From: Tractidigestivibacter sp050946515
GTDB taxonomy: Bacteria; Actinomycetota; Coriobacteriia; Coriobacteriales; Atopobiaceae
DNA: 64,000 nucleotides
Assembly (NCBI RefSeq): GCF_050946515.1
Contig: NZ_JBMNUX010000009.1
Location: forward strand, 25,736 to 89,735
Reading direction: 5' to 3'
In this document: positions 53,229 through 62,185 of the stretch, one piece after another
Numbering within the stretch: the stretch's first letter is position 1
Layout of the letters: each line of letters starts with the position of its first letter
Translations under genes and position numbers: made by a program
Notes under the pieces: model-generated
Told to the model about the DNA's origin: nothing
Databases searched by the model: none
The model's input: only the letters and a program-made list of their open reading frames with translations

Positions 53229-54329
53229 CTATTGCTCGCTTGCGGCCACGGGCTCGGCGTTCTGCTCGCCAGCCCCACGACCATAGGTCGGGCGGGCCGC
53301 CTCCTGCTGCAGCTGCAGCTTGACGCGCTTGACGTCGTCGATGGTGTTGCACGCGGCATAGCGATGACAGGCGCAGCGGTGACCGGGGACAACCTCGCTC
53401 AACTCGGGCGCGGCAACCTCGCAGGCGCCAACTTTCGCGAAGCAGCGGCTGGCAAAGCGGCAGCCAGCAGGCGGGTCGATGGGGCTCGGCACGTCGCCCT
53501 CAAGGATGATGCGCTTGCGGCGCAGCTTGGGGTCGGTTGACGGAATGGCCGACAGCAATGCCTGCGTGTAAGGGCAGAGAGGCTCATGGTACAAGTCGCC
53601 CTTGTCGGCAATCTCCATGAGCTTGCCCAGGTACATGACGCCAACACGATCTGAGATATGCTTCACGACGTTAAGGCCGTGCGCAATGAACAGGTATGTC
53701 AGGCCAAACTGGTCCTTGAGGTCGTCCAGAAGGTTCAAGACCTGCGCCTGCACTGACACGTCCAGCGCGGAGACCGGCTCGTCGCAGACGATGAGCTTGG
53801 GGTTCACCGCCAAAGCACGGGCAATGCCAACGCGCTGGCGCTGGCCGCCTGAGAACTCGTGCGGATAGCGGTTGCGCATGTAGGGGGCAAGGCCCACGCA
53901 CTCAAGCAGCTCGTCGACGCGCTTGCTCACCTGGTCGTCAGGCAGGATGTGATTGGTGCGGATGGGCTCGGCAATGATGCGCCCAATGGTCATGCGCGGG
54001 TTCAGGCTTGCATAGGGATCCTGGAAGATAAGCTGGATGTCCTTGCAGTATGGGCGCCGCTCCTTAGGTGAGAGCTTAGTGAGGTCGGTGCCCTCAAAGA
54101 TGATGTTTCCACTAGTAGGAGTCAGCAACCCCACGAGCATCTTGCCAATGGTCGATTTGCCGCAGCCAGACTCGCCTACCAGGCCAAAGCACTCGCCACG
54201 ATGAATCTGGAACGATACGTCGTTTACAGCCTGAACATACGACGTCGCCTTGCCGAAGAAGGTCGTCTTGGCAACAAAGCTCTTGGTGAGATGCTGGACG
54301 TCGAGAAGAACGTCGTCGTCACTAGCCAT
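53229..54329 (-). CDS. dppF: Oligopeptide/dipeptide ABC transporter ATP-binding protein (DppF/OppF)
   Basis: Second ATPase of the peptide importer, 366 aa. Walker A GESGCGKSTIGKM near residue 57, Q-loop LIFQDPYASLNPRMTI, signature FSGGQRQRVGIARAL, Walker B LIVCDEPVSALDV and the switch histidine FIAHG are present. The C-terminal oligopeptide-type extension has Cys residues in GCRFASRCFAKVGAC that can hold an Fe-S cluster in DppD/F proteins. ATG at 54329 overlaps the upstream ATPase stop by eight bases; a longer frame exists only because of overlap. It is the last gene of the operon. Confidence 0.93.
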   Translation of the reverse strand: MASDDDVLLDVQHLTKSFVAKTTFFGKATSYVQAVNDVSFQIHRGECFGLVGESGCGKSTIGKMLVGLLTPTSGNIIFEGTDLTKLSPKERRPYCKDIQLIFQDPYASLNPRMTIGRIIAEPIRTNHILPDDQVSKRVDELLECVGLAPYMRNRYPHEFSGGQRQRVGIARALAVNPKLIVCDEPVSALDVSVQAQVLNLLDDLKDQFGLTYLFIAHGLNVVKHISDRVGVMYLGKLMEIADKGDLYHEPLCPYTQALLSAIPSTDPKLRRKRIILEGDVPSPIDPPAGCRFASRCFAKVGACEVAAPELSEVVPGHRCACHRYAACNTIDDVKRVKLQLQQEAARPTYGRGAGEQNAEPVAASEQ

Positions 54330-55314
54330 TGTTGACCTCCTCGTCATAAAGATGGCAGCGGACAGAGCGCGCGGGGTCCTCGGGATATGGACGCAGCGCG
54401 GGCATGGACTTGCGGCAGATGGGCATGCACTTGTCGCAGCGGTCAGAGAACGGGCATCCGGGCGGCAGGTGAAGCGGGTTTGGAACCTGGCCGCGAATGG
54501 TGTAGAGGCGCTTGTTGTCGTCGTCGTCCAGACGCGGAATCGAGTTGAGCAGGCCCAGCGTATAGGGATGGAGCGGCTTCTCGAAGAGCTTGTCGGCAGG
54601 CGCCTGCTCAACTGCCTGGCCGCAGTACATGACAACCACGCGGTCGGCGACCTCGGCAACGACGCCCAAGTCGTGCGTAATCAGCAGCACGCCCATGTTG
54701 AGCTGCTCACGCAAGCGATAGATCAGGTCAAGAATCTGCGCCTGGATGGTAACGTCGAGCGCCGTCGTAGGCTCGTCTGCAATCAATAGCTTGGGGTTGC
54801 AGGAGAGGGCCATTGCGATCATGACGCGCTGGCGCATGCCGCCCGACATCTCATGGGGGTAGTCGTCCACGCGCTCCTCGGGGCTCGGGATGCCAACAAG
54901 GCGCAGCATCTCGATGGCGCGCTCGCGCGCCTGCTTGTCGTCGGCGTCAGAATGCAGCTGGATTGCCTCGACAATCTGGTCACCAACGCGATAGACGGGG
55001 TTCAGGCTGGTCATTGGCTCCTGGAATATCATGGCGATCTGCCCGCCACGAACCTGCTGCATCTCTTTTGTCGAGAGCGAGAGAAGGTCGGTCCCGTCAA
55101 AAGTGATCGATCCCGACGTCACATGACCAGGCGCCTGAAGCAGGCGCATGATCGATAGCGACGTGACAGACTTGCCCGAGCCGGATTCGCCAACTAGCGC
55201 CACCGTCTCGCCCGAATCGACACCAAAGCTGACTCCGTTGACGGCCCGCACGATGCCCTTGCGCGTGGGGAACTCGGTGACCAGGTCTTTTACTTCTAGC
55301 AACAACTGAATCAC
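54322..55314 (-). CDS. dppD: Oligopeptide/dipeptide ABC transporter ATP-binding protein (DppD/OppD)
   Basis: First ATPase of the peptide importer, 330 aa. Walker A GESGSGKSVTSLS near residue 40, Q-loop MIFQEPMTSLNPVYRVG, signature MSGGMRQRVMIAMAL, Walker B LLIADEPTTALDV and the switch histidine LITHDLG. The C-terminal part has the oligopeptide-type CPFSDRCDKCMPIC cysteine cluster near residue 285. Start overlaps the permease stop by four bases. It forms the nucleotide-binding pair with DppF. Confidence 0.94.
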   Translation of the reverse strand: MIQLLLEVKDLVTEFPTRKGIVRAVNGVSFGVDSGETVALVGESGSGKSVTSLSIMRLLQAPGHVTSGSITFDGTDLLSLSTKEMQQVRGGQIAMIFQEPMTSLNPVYRVGDQIVEAIQLHSDADDKQARERAIEMLRLVGIPSPEERVDDYPHEMSGGMRQRVMIAMALSCNPKLLIADEPTTALDVTIQAQILDLIYRLREQLNMGVLLITHDLGVVAEVADRVVVMYCGQAVEQAPADKLFEKPLHPYTLGLLNSIPRLDDDDNKRLYTIRGQVPNPLHLPPGCPFSDRCDKCMPICRKSMPALRPYPEDPARSVRCHLYDEEVNNG

Positions 55315-56264
55315 CTCGTCCTAGACTTGGGGTCAAGCGCGTCGCGGATGCCGTCACCAAGCAGGTTGAACGCGAGAACGGCAAGCGTAATTGCGGCGCC
55401 TGGGTAAATCATGAGCCACGGCGCAGAGAACACGTAGTTGCGGCCGCGGCCAAGCATGTCGCCCCATTCGGCCGCAGGCGGCTGGACGCCAAGACCGAGG
55501 AAGCCAAGCGCCGCGCAGTCGAGAATTGCGCCGGATATGCCGAGCGTGGCGCGCACGATGATGGACGGCAAGACGTTCGGAAGCACGTGACGGAAGATGA
55601 TGGCGGAGTCGGAGTCGCCAATCACGCGCGCCGCGGCGGTATAGTCGTTCTGCTTTACCGAGAGGATCTGCGAGCGCACGATGCGCGCGTACTCGGGGAT
55701 GGAGACAAGGCCGATTGCGATGACGGCCTTCTCGATGCCCTTGCCAAACGCCGCCATGAAGGCGATGGCGAGCAGCGTCGAGGGGATGGCAAGCATGACG
55801 TCCATGATGCGCATGATTACGGTATCGACTGCCCCGCCCTTGTAGCCGGCGATGGCGCCAAGCGTTACGCCAATGACAAGAGCGATCCCTACGGCAAGGA
55901 GACCGACAGTGAGCGAAATTTGCGTGCCTACGAGGACGCGGCAGAAGATGTCGCGACCCTGCTCGTCAGTGCCAAACCAGTGCGCGGCCGATGGGGCCTG
56001 CAGAGACTGCGAGAGGTCCTGCGCGTAGGGGTCGTACGGCAAGATGGAGGGGAAAAGCGAGGTCACGATGGCGATGACCACAAGGATGCCGATGTAGACC
56101 AAGCTGATCATTGCCGGCTTGCTGCTCTTGAGCGAGTACCACATGGACTCCCACAGAGACTCGGGCTTCTCCTGATCGAAGCTGGTCGGATTTCCTTCAG
56201 GCTCCGGCATTTCGGGCTCGGGCGTCTGACCGTTCTCGTTGAGGACTGCCTCAGCTGCTGCCAT
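55311..56264 (-). CDS. dppC: Peptide ABC transporter permease (DppC/OppC)
   Basis: Membrane permease of 317 aa. A Glu/Pro-rich cytoplasmic N-terminus of about 40 residues precedes helix 1 (MISLVYIGILVVIAIVTSL). A further five helices follow. The permease loop is PEYARIVRSQILSVKQNDYTAAARVIGDSD near residues 200-230 (EAA-like), and the C-terminal RNYVFSAPWLMIYPGAAI segment is typical of DppC. ATG at 56264 chosen over GTG 56273 on ribosome-site spacing. It starts just inside the end of the DppB-type gene. Confidence 0.92.
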   Translation of the reverse strand: MAAAEAVLNENGQTPEPEMPEPEGNPTSFDQEKPESLWESMWYSLKSSKPAMISLVYIGILVVIAIVTSLFPSILPYDPYAQDLSQSLQAPSAAHWFGTDEQGRDIFCRVLVGTQISLTVGLLAVGIALVIGVTLGAIAGYKGGAVDTVIMRIMDVMLAIPSTLLAIAFMAAFGKGIEKAVIAIGLVSIPEYARIVRSQILSVKQNDYTAAARVIGDSDSAIIFRHVLPNVLPSIIVRATLGISGAILDCAALGFLGLGVQPPAAEWGDMLGRGRNYVFSAPWLMIYPGAAITLAVLAFNLLGDGIRDALDPKSRTR

Positions 56265-56269
56265 GGTGA

Positions 56270-57295
56270 TCACCCCTCTTCCCTTGAATACTTGATGCGC
56301 GGGTCGAGGTAGGCATAGATGATGTCAACCACAAGGTTGATGACAACAAAGATGCAGCCTATGAGAAGCACGACGCCCTGCACGACGGGGAAGTCGCTCT
56401 TAAGGATGCACTCGACCGTGTACTTGCCGATGCCGGGCCACGCAAAGACCGTCTCTGTGAGCAGCGCGCCGCCCAGCAGGCTGCCAAACTGCAGACCGAT
56501 GACGGTGGTGATGGGAAGCATCGCGTTTCTCAGCGCATGGTGGTGGATGACGCCCTTCTTGCCGCCCTCGGGAAGGCCCTTGGCTCGCGCGGTACGCACG
56601 TAGTCCTCGTTCAGCGTATCGAGCATAGAGGAGCGCGTCATGCGCGTAATGATGGCCATCGAGTACATGGCAAGCGTGAGCGCGGGCAGAATCATATGGA
56701 TGAGCACATCGCCAAGTGTCTCGAAGTCACCAGAGAGCAGCGTGTCCAAAATGTAGAAGCCCGTGCCGCCAACTGGCTGCAGAAGTGGGTCGCAGCGACC
56801 TCCGGACGGCAGGATGTGCAGGACGCCTGCAAACAAGATGATGAGCAGGATGCCCAGCCAAAAGACGGGCATCGAGACGCCGACAAGGGAGAGAACCATC
56901 GAGAAGCCATCCGCCGCCTGACCACGGTGCGTAGCAGCCGTAACGCCGAGCTTGATGCCGCAGACCGACGCAATGATGATTGCCACGATGGCCAGCTCGA
57001 TCGTCGCGGGGAAGCGGCTCATGATCTCTTCGGTCACGGATGTGTGCGTGTAGTACGAAGTGCCCAAGTCGCCATGCAGAGCGCCAAACAGGAAGGAGAA
57101 GTATTGGTTGATCAGCGGCTCGTTCAAGCCGTTAGCCTCTCTCCACTCTTGAATAGCCTCCTCGGTGGCATGCTCTCCCAAAACAACTGGTGCAGGATCC
57201 GCCGAGAACACCCTCATGATAAGGAACACGACGATGGACACACCGAGAAGCACGAGTAGTGACTGCAGTATTCGCTTGATGACATACCTTGCCAC
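56270..57295 (-). CDS. dppB: Peptide ABC transporter permease (DppB/OppB)
   Basis: Membrane permease of 341 aa with six helices, the first at residues 9-30 (LQSLLVLLGVSIVVFLIMRV). The DppB features are PVVLGEHATEEAIQEWR near residue 35, YDLGTSYYT-like GDLGTSYYT near 75, and the cytoplasmic EAA-type loop DYVRTARAKGLPE near 230. The extracytoplasmic loop between residues 155 and 195 contains PSGGRCDP, as in other OppB-family members. Separated from dppA by a 144-base gap holding a strong hairpin. Confidence 0.93.
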   Translation of the reverse strand: MARYVIKRILQSLLVLLGVSIVVFLIMRVFSADPAPVVLGEHATEEAIQEWREANGLNEPLINQYFSFLFGALHGDLGTSYYTHTSVTEEIMSRFPATIELAIVAIIIASVCGIKLGVTAATHRGQAADGFSMVLSLVGVSMPVFWLGILLIILFAGVLHILPSGGRCDPLLQPVGGTGFYILDTLLSGDFETLGDVLIHMILPALTLAMYSMAIITRMTRSSMLDTLNEDYVRTARAKGLPEGGKKGVIHHHALRNAMLPITTVIGLQFGSLLGGALLTETVFAWPGIGKYTVECILKSDFPVVQGVVLLIGCIFVVINLVVDIIYAYLDPRIKYSREEG

Positions 57296-57365
57296 CAGTC
57301 ACCGCCCCCTCTCATCGCAATTGCATCTAGAACTGCAGGAAATCAAAGCTTGCATTTAACAAACC

Positions 57366-57399
57366 AGCTGACGGGCTGGTGTAGCGTCCAGCCCGTCAG
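57366..57399 (-). terminator. Attenuator-like hairpin between dppA and dppB
   Basis: Perfect 13-bp stem gctgacgggctgg / ccagcccgtcagc with an eight-base loop, then TGGTTTGTT on the minus strand. It probably lets more binding protein than permease be made. Confidence 0.8.
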
Positions 57400-57439
57400 C
57401 AATGTCACTCAGACTGCGCTTTCGTAAAGAGGCGCACGG

Positions 57440-59044
57440 TTAGGCGCTCTTCACGGCATTCCACAGGCGAACGACGCCGGTCGGGTGAATGACGAACCCC
57501 GACACATTGGGGTTATAGCCGGCAAGGTTCTTGGAGTGCGAGATGAGGAGCCACGGCTGCTTCTCGGCGGCCATCTCTTCGCACTGCTTGTAGATCTGTG
57601 CGCGCTCGTCCTCGTCGGAGGTGGCGACGCCCTGGGCAATCAGCGCGTTGTACTCCTCGTCCTGGAACTGAGCGACGTTCATCGTGGCGTTGGTGTCGGC
57701 GAGAAGGTTCATGAAGTTGTCGGGGTCGCCGTTGTCGCCAACCCAGCCGTAGAAGCAGATGTCCCAAGGATCTGTGGTGACTTTGGTCTTGTAGGTGGTC
57801 CAGTCGTACGGGGTGATGTCAACCGTCACGCCAACCTTGCTGAGGTAGCCCTGGACGGCCTCGGCGAGCGTCTGGCCGTTCTTGGTGTTGTACGGACGAA
57901 CGTTGGAGTACGTGATGCAGGTGAGGTTGGTGATGCCGAGGTCGGCAAGCTCCTGCTGCGCGGCGTCGGGGTCGTACTCGGTCTGCGTGACGTCCTCGTC
58001 GTAGGGAGCCATCCAGACAGGCATGATCGAGTTGGCCACGGAGGCGTAGTCGCCATAGAGCGAGGAGACCATTTCCTCAACGTTGACGGCCTTGGCAATC
58101 GCCTTGCGGACGGCCTGGTCGGAGCAGACTGACGTGTCGAGGCAGTTGAACGCCATATAGTTGATGTTCATGCCGTCTTCCTCAAAGAGGCTGTTGCCGG
58201 CGCTTGTGATGGTGTCGACCACGGAATCGTCGATGCCGTCGATGATGTCGACCTCACCGTTGTTAAGGGCGGTAACGCGCGAGGCGTTCTCGGCAATGAA
58301 GCGGAAAATGATGTTCTGGGTCTTTGCCTTGCGATCTTCATCCCAATAGTCGTCGTTGGCGACGAGCTTGACGTTCTGACCCTTGTCCCAGGAGACGAAC
58401 TTGTAAGGACCAGTGCCGCAGGGATTCTCCATCAGCGCATCGAAGTCAGTCGGGCAGACAATCGGCGCGGCCAAGATCATGGCCATGTTCTTGATGAACG
58501 GCGCGGAGACGGCGGCGAGCTTGATCTCGACCGTATAGTCGTCGACGGCGGTAACCGACTCAACGCCATTGCCCTCGGACGCAGTGCCAAAGACGAAGGA
58601 CGCGTAGGTCATGTCCTCGGTACGGTTGGGCTCAAGCTGGCGCTCAATGGACTTCACAACGGCGTCGGCATTGAAGTCGGTGCCATCGTGGAACTTGACG
58701 CCCTCCTCCAAGTGGAACGTATAGGTAAGACCATCGTCGGAAATCTCGTAGTCCTTTGCCAGGCACGGCTCAATGTCGGTGGAGTCGTCGGCATAGGTGA
58801 CGAGCGACTCGTAGATGTTCTCCATGATCTTGGCAGACTCGCCGTCATCGACATAGGCGGGATCAAGGCCGCGCGGGTCGGCACCCTGTGCAAAAGTAAT
58901 GGTGTCTGCCGCGCTATCGGAGCCAGAAGCCTCTGATGCGCGCTGGCTTCCGCAACCGGAAAGGAAAACCGCACCTGAAGCGCTCAGGGCTCCCATTGCC
59001 TTAATGAAAGTTCTGCGCGAAAGCGCTGCCTGTTGAGTTTCCAT
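57440..59044 (-). CDS. dppA: Peptide ABC transporter substrate-binding lipoprotein (DppA/OppA)
   Basis: Family 5 extracellular binding protein of 534 aa and first gene of the peptide operon. The signal region has a twin-arginine-like SRRTFIKAMG near residue 9, a hydrophobic Ala/Ser stretch and lipobox LSGC with Cys at about 30. The mature protein has the family hallmarks GADPRGLDPAYVDDGESAK near residue 60, VKFHDGTDFNADAVVKSIER near 120, GTGPYKFVSWDKGQ near 205 and the C-terminal PWLLISHS. ATG at 59044 follows AAGGGGGG. It delivers peptides, or possibly other cargo such as nickel or heme bound by relatives, to the permease. Confidence 0.93.
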   Translation of the reverse strand: METQQAALSRRTFIKAMGALSASGAVFLSGCGSQRASEASGSDSAADTITFAQGADPRGLDPAYVDDGESAKIMENIYESLVTYADDSTDIEPCLAKDYEISDDGLTYTFHLEEGVKFHDGTDFNADAVVKSIERQLEPNRTEDMTYASFVFGTASEGNGVESVTAVDDYTVEIKLAAVSAPFIKNMAMILAAPIVCPTDFDALMENPCGTGPYKFVSWDKGQNVKLVANDDYWDEDRKAKTQNIIFRFIAENASRVTALNNGEVDIIDGIDDSVVDTITSAGNSLFEEDGMNINYMAFNCLDTSVCSDQAVRKAIAKAVNVEEMVSSLYGDYASVANSIMPVWMAPYDEDVTQTEYDPDAAQQELADLGITNLTCITYSNVRPYNTKNGQTLAEAVQGYLSKVGVTVDITPYDWTTYKTKVTTDPWDICFYGWVGDNGDPDNFMNLLADTNATMNVAQFQDEEYNALIAQGVATSDEDERAQIYKQCEEMAAEKQPWLLISHSKNLAGYNPNVSGFVIHPTGVVRLWNAVKSA

Positions 59045-59092
59045 GTTCCCCCCTTGTTCCACGTTTAGTTACGACCTAAGAAGCTAAAGCTC

Positions 59093-59156
59093 CTTATATG
59101 ACGTTGAAGGGAACCTTAGGCGCATCGAAAGCATTCAATGCTTATATGAATCGATG
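59093..59156. promoter_or_regulatory. Control region upstream of dppA with nested palindromes
   Basis: AAGCATT-c-AATGCTT (59129-59143) is a perfect palindrome nested inside CATCGA (59123-59128) / TCGATG (59151-59156). CTTATATGA occurs twice (59093-59101 and 59141-59149), giving TATAAG -10-like boxes on the minus strand. A regulator-binding site is likely; the regulator is unknown. Confidence 0.5.
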
Positions 59157-59322
59157 TTTTTCATGAATGAAACAGGCGAAATCTTCCTGCAATATTGTTG
59201 AAATATTGGAAACAAACCTAGGTCTATGCGTAGCCTGCCCACGAATACGCGAGGGGCTTCTCAATTGCGCTGGCGGCGCAATTGCGGCAAGCTGTTCGGG
59301 GAATCAGCACAGGGAGGACGCG

Positions 59323-60291
59323 GTGGCGAGAAAATCTAAGCGCGTGGGCGGACTAGCAGCGCTCATCATAGTTGTGGCTCTGGCGCTCTCGGGATGGCTG
59401 GGTCAGCCGGAGCCCGCGGGCACGGACGTGACCGCTTCAGCAAACACCAACGCATCCGCTTCCTCCGCGTCGAACGCCGAGGCCGCCTCAGGGGAGATAG
59501 TCGCGCATTTTATTGACGTCGGCCAAGGTGACAGCGAGTTCGTAGAGCTGCCCGATGGCAAGTGCCTGCTCATTGATGGTGGCGTGCCCGATGCCGGCGC
59601 AACGGTCGTCTCATACATACAGTCGCTCGGCTATACAAAGATTGATTACCTCGTCGCGTCGCACCCACACGAGGATCATATCGGCGGGCTACTCGACGTT
59701 CTCGACACGTTTGAGATAGGCGAAGTGTGGGCGCCTGACGTTTCTGCAAACACACAGACCTACGAGGACTTTCTTGACAAGGTAGAGGCTTCGGGCGCAT
59801 CGACCCACGAGGCAAAGGCCGGAGAGACAATAGCTTCGGGGGACGACTATACGGTTGAGGTGCTCGGACCAGTGCCAGATTCGACAGCCGGCTCAGACTG
59901 GGAAGATTCAGACTCGGATTACATCAATAATCGCTCCGCAATTATTCGCATTACTTTTGGCGACAAGACCTTCCTCTTTACGGGAGACGCCTGCACCGAC
60001 CGCATAGCCGAGGCGTGCAGCCAGCATGTGGACGTGCTGAAGGCCGGTCACCACGGCAGCAAAACCTCCACGAACGCATGGCTCTTGAAAAAGATCACCC
60101 CAAATATCGCAGTGCTCTCGTACGGACTGGACAACGACTACGGCTATCCCAAGCAGAAGGTACTCGACGCCCTCTCGGACTTTGGCGTCGAGACATACGG
60201 CACTGGCGCAAACGGTACGGTAACCATAGCCTGTGACGGGTCCACTTTTTCGGTTAGCTGCGAAAAGAGCGCCGCCGTTACCGCCCCGTAG
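59323..60291 (+). CDS. Secreted ComEC/Rec2-type metallo-beta-lactamase fold hydrolase
   Basis: MBL-fold hydrolase of 322 aa resembling the C-terminal domain of the competence protein ComEC but detached from the channel. One N-terminal membrane or signal helix (about residues 8-27, GLAALIIVVALALSGWL) leads to a Ser/Ala/Thr-rich linker. Metal-binding motifs are HFIDVGQGDSEFV, SHPHEDHIGGL (HxHxDH variant), FTGDACTDRIAE and KAGHHGSKTST. It probably acts outside the membrane as a nuclease or phosphodiesterase. Start GTG at 59323 after AGGGAGGAC. It converges on, and overlaps by 14 bases, a DUF3006 gene, a partner often found with such proteins. Confidence 0.85.
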   Translation: MARKSKRVGGLAALIIVVALALSGWLGQPEPAGTDVTASANTNASASSASNAEAASGEIVAHFIDVGQGDSEFVELPDGKCLLIDGGVPDAGATVVSYIQSLGYTKIDYLVASHPHEDHIGGLLDVLDTFEIGEVWAPDVSANTQTYEDFLDKVEASGASTHEAKAGETIASGDDYTVEVLGPVPDSTAGSDWEDSDSDYINNRSAIIRITFGDKTFLFTGDACTDRIAEACSQHVDVLKAGHHGSKTSTNAWLLKKITPNIAVLSYGLDNDYGYPKQKVLDALSDFGVETYGTGANGTVTIACDGSTFSVSCEKSAAVTAP

Positions 60292-60523
60292 TCTCCCCTT
60301 TCCCGTTGCAGCCAAACAGCCGCTCAGTGCGGCGGCGCATCTCCGCGGCTCGTAATGCCGTGGCATCTAGCTTGCGTGAATAACCGTCGGCACAAAATGC
60401 AAGAACGTCCCCCTCATGCGTGCCTTCTGGCAGCATGCACAGGGGGACGTTGAACGTCTGCCCAACGGCAAGCTCAATCACGGCAATGCCGTCCTCAATC
60501 CTATCGACAACCAAGCTTGCCAT
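60278..60523 (-). CDS. DUF3006-family protein
   Basis: Small protein of 81 aa with the DUF3006 pattern: VVDRIEDGIAVIEL at the N-terminus, LCMLPEGTHEGDVL near residue 28, then a charged helical tail (LRAAEMRRRTERLF). It looks like a small beta-barrel domain with no signal peptide. It lies convergent with the MBL-fold gene and overlaps it by 14 bases. In other Gram-positives DUF3006 genes are neighbours of ComEC-like hydrolases, which suggests a functional link, but its role is unknown. Confidence 0.8.
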   Translation of the reverse strand: MASLVVDRIEDGIAVIELAVGQTFNVPLCMLPEGTHEGDVLAFCADGYSRKLDATALRAAEMRRRTERLFGCNGKGETTGR

Positions 60524-60565
60524 GGCAGGACCATCTCGCCTTGCTTATCAGGATGTAGGCAGTAG

Positions 60566-61975
60566 CTACTTGCTCTCTGGAGCCTTTGGCAGCGCCGCCT
60601 CGTCTGCCGCGAGCGCAGCCTTTGCCTCCTTAAGCTGCGCACGCACCGCGTCATGGCCCGTTCCCCCGTACGTCGTGCGGGCACGGGCAATCCCCTCAGG
60701 GTCAAGATCCTGCGCGATGTCATCCTCAAAGAGTGGGCTTGCCGAGCGGAACTCGTCCGCCGTCAGATCCTCAAGACCCTTGTTGTGCTTCTCGCAATAC
60801 AGGACAAGCTTGCCAACCACCTCGTGCGCCTCGCGGAACGGCATGCCTTTCTTTGCCAGATAGTCAGCAACGTCAGTGGCAGCGGTAAAGCCCTTGTGCG
60901 CCTGGTCAAGCATGGTGTCGGCATTCACGGTCATGGTCGAGAGCATGCCAGACGCAATGGCCATGCAGTCAAGCAGCGTCTTTGCCGCGTCGGCGGGACC
61001 CTCCTTGCACTCCTGGAGGTCCTTGTTGTAAGCCAGAGGGAGCGACTTCATGGTGGTGAGCAGCGCCATCAGATCGCCGTAGACGCGACCGGTCTTGCCG
61101 CGTGTGAGCTCGGCAAAGTCAGGGTTCTTCTTCTGCGGCATGATCGACGAGCCTGTGGAGTAGCTGTCGGATAGCGTGATGAACCCGAACTCCGTGCTGC
61201 TCCACAGAACGATTTCCTCGCAAAGGCGCGAGAGGTGCATCATGCTGACCGCGCATGCGTACTCAAGGTCAAGCAGATAGTCGCGGTCGGAGACGGCGTC
61301 CATTGAGTTGGGGATCGCGTGGTCAAAGCCCAAAAGCTCGGTCGTGTAGGCGCGGTCCAGCGGATAGGTGGTGCCCGCAAGCGCAGCAGATCCCAGCGGG
61401 TTGGCGTCTGCCGCCTCGTACGCCGCCGTCAGACGTACATAGTCGCGCGTAAACATCCAGAAGTAGGCGAGCATGTGATGCGAGAAGAGCACGGGCTGCG
61501 CATGCTGCAGGTGCGTATAGCCCGGCATCACGACGCCGAAGTTCTTCTCGGCAACGTCAATGAACGTGCGGCGCAGCTCGACGTTGCCTTCGAGCAGCTC
61601 CCGCGTGAGGTCTTTTGCGTACAGGCGAATGTCAGTTGCCACCTGGTCGTTCCTTGAGCGACCAGTGTGCAGGCGCGCTCCAGGCTTGCCAATATTGTTG
61701 GTGAGGGTCTTCTCCACGGCCATATGGATGTCCTCATCGTTGACGTCGTACTCAAAGGTGCCGTCAGCAATCTGCTCAGAGATGTCCTTCAGACCAGAGA
61801 CGATTGCGTCGCAGTCCTCTTGGCTGATGATGCCCTGCTTGGCAAGCATGGTGGCATGGGCAATGGAACCGCGGATATCCTGCTGCGCCATGGCCTTGTC
61901 ATCCTCAAGCGACGCGCCAAACTCCTGCGTAAAGGCATCGACGCCCTTCTCGAACCTACCGCCCCACAGTGCCAT
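60566..61975 (-). CDS. argH: Argininosuccinate lyase
   Basis: Last step of arginine synthesis: argininosuccinate to arginine and fumarate, 469 aa, full length. Visible are WGGRFEKGVDAFTQEF at the N-terminus, LHTGRSRNDQVATD near residue 102, PGYTHLQHAQPVLFSH near 150 (catalytic His) and the superfamily loop GSSIMPQKKNPD near 275 with the catalytic Ser. Start ATG follows AAGGGAG. It is downstream of argG on the same strand, with a hairpin in the 210-base gap. Confidence 0.97.
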   Translation of the reverse strand: MALWGGRFEKGVDAFTQEFGASLEDDKAMAQQDIRGSIAHATMLAKQGIISQEDCDAIVSGLKDISEQIADGTFEYDVNDEDIHMAVEKTLTNNIGKPGARLHTGRSRNDQVATDIRLYAKDLTRELLEGNVELRRTFIDVAEKNFGVVMPGYTHLQHAQPVLFSHHMLAYFWMFTRDYVRLTAAYEAADANPLGSAALAGTTYPLDRAYTTELLGFDHAIPNSMDAVSDRDYLLDLEYACAVSMMHLSRLCEEIVLWSSTEFGFITLSDSYSTGSSIMPQKKNPDFAELTRGKTGRVYGDLMALLTTMKSLPLAYNKDLQECKEGPADAAKTLLDCMAIASGMLSTMTVNADTMLDQAHKGFTAATDVADYLAKKGMPFREAHEVVGKLVLYCEKHNKGLEDLTADEFRSASPLFEDDIAQDLDPEGIARARTTYGGTGHDAVRAQLKEAKAALAADEAALPKAPESK

Positions 61976-62098
61976 GTGCGCTCCCTTGCATCAGTTAGAT
62001 AGCCCAATTGACGGCGAATAGCTTACCGCATTGGGGTTTCTAGAGGATTGCATAAAGCCCGTCAAGATCCTTGCGCAGGACACGCGCCATCAACAACA

Positions 62099-62131
62099 AA
62101 CGGCAGCCGAGCAGATGACCCGGCTGCCGTT
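62099..62131 (-). terminator. Hairpin between argG and argH
   Basis: Perfect 11-bp stem aacggcagccg / cggctgccgtt with an 11-base loop, then TGTTGTTGATGG on the minus strand. It can end or attenuate argG transcripts before argH. Confidence 0.75.
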
Positions 62132-62185
62132 GCGTGCACTATCGAAGAATCAGCGAGACAGTTTTCACTACCTGCATGTGCTCCC

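Noticed and set aside
54330..54659. 110-codon N-terminal extension of the DppF-type ATPase
   Set aside because: It overlaps the DppD gene in another frame and is Ser/Arg-rich noise; the ATG at 54329 starts the conserved ATPase domain.
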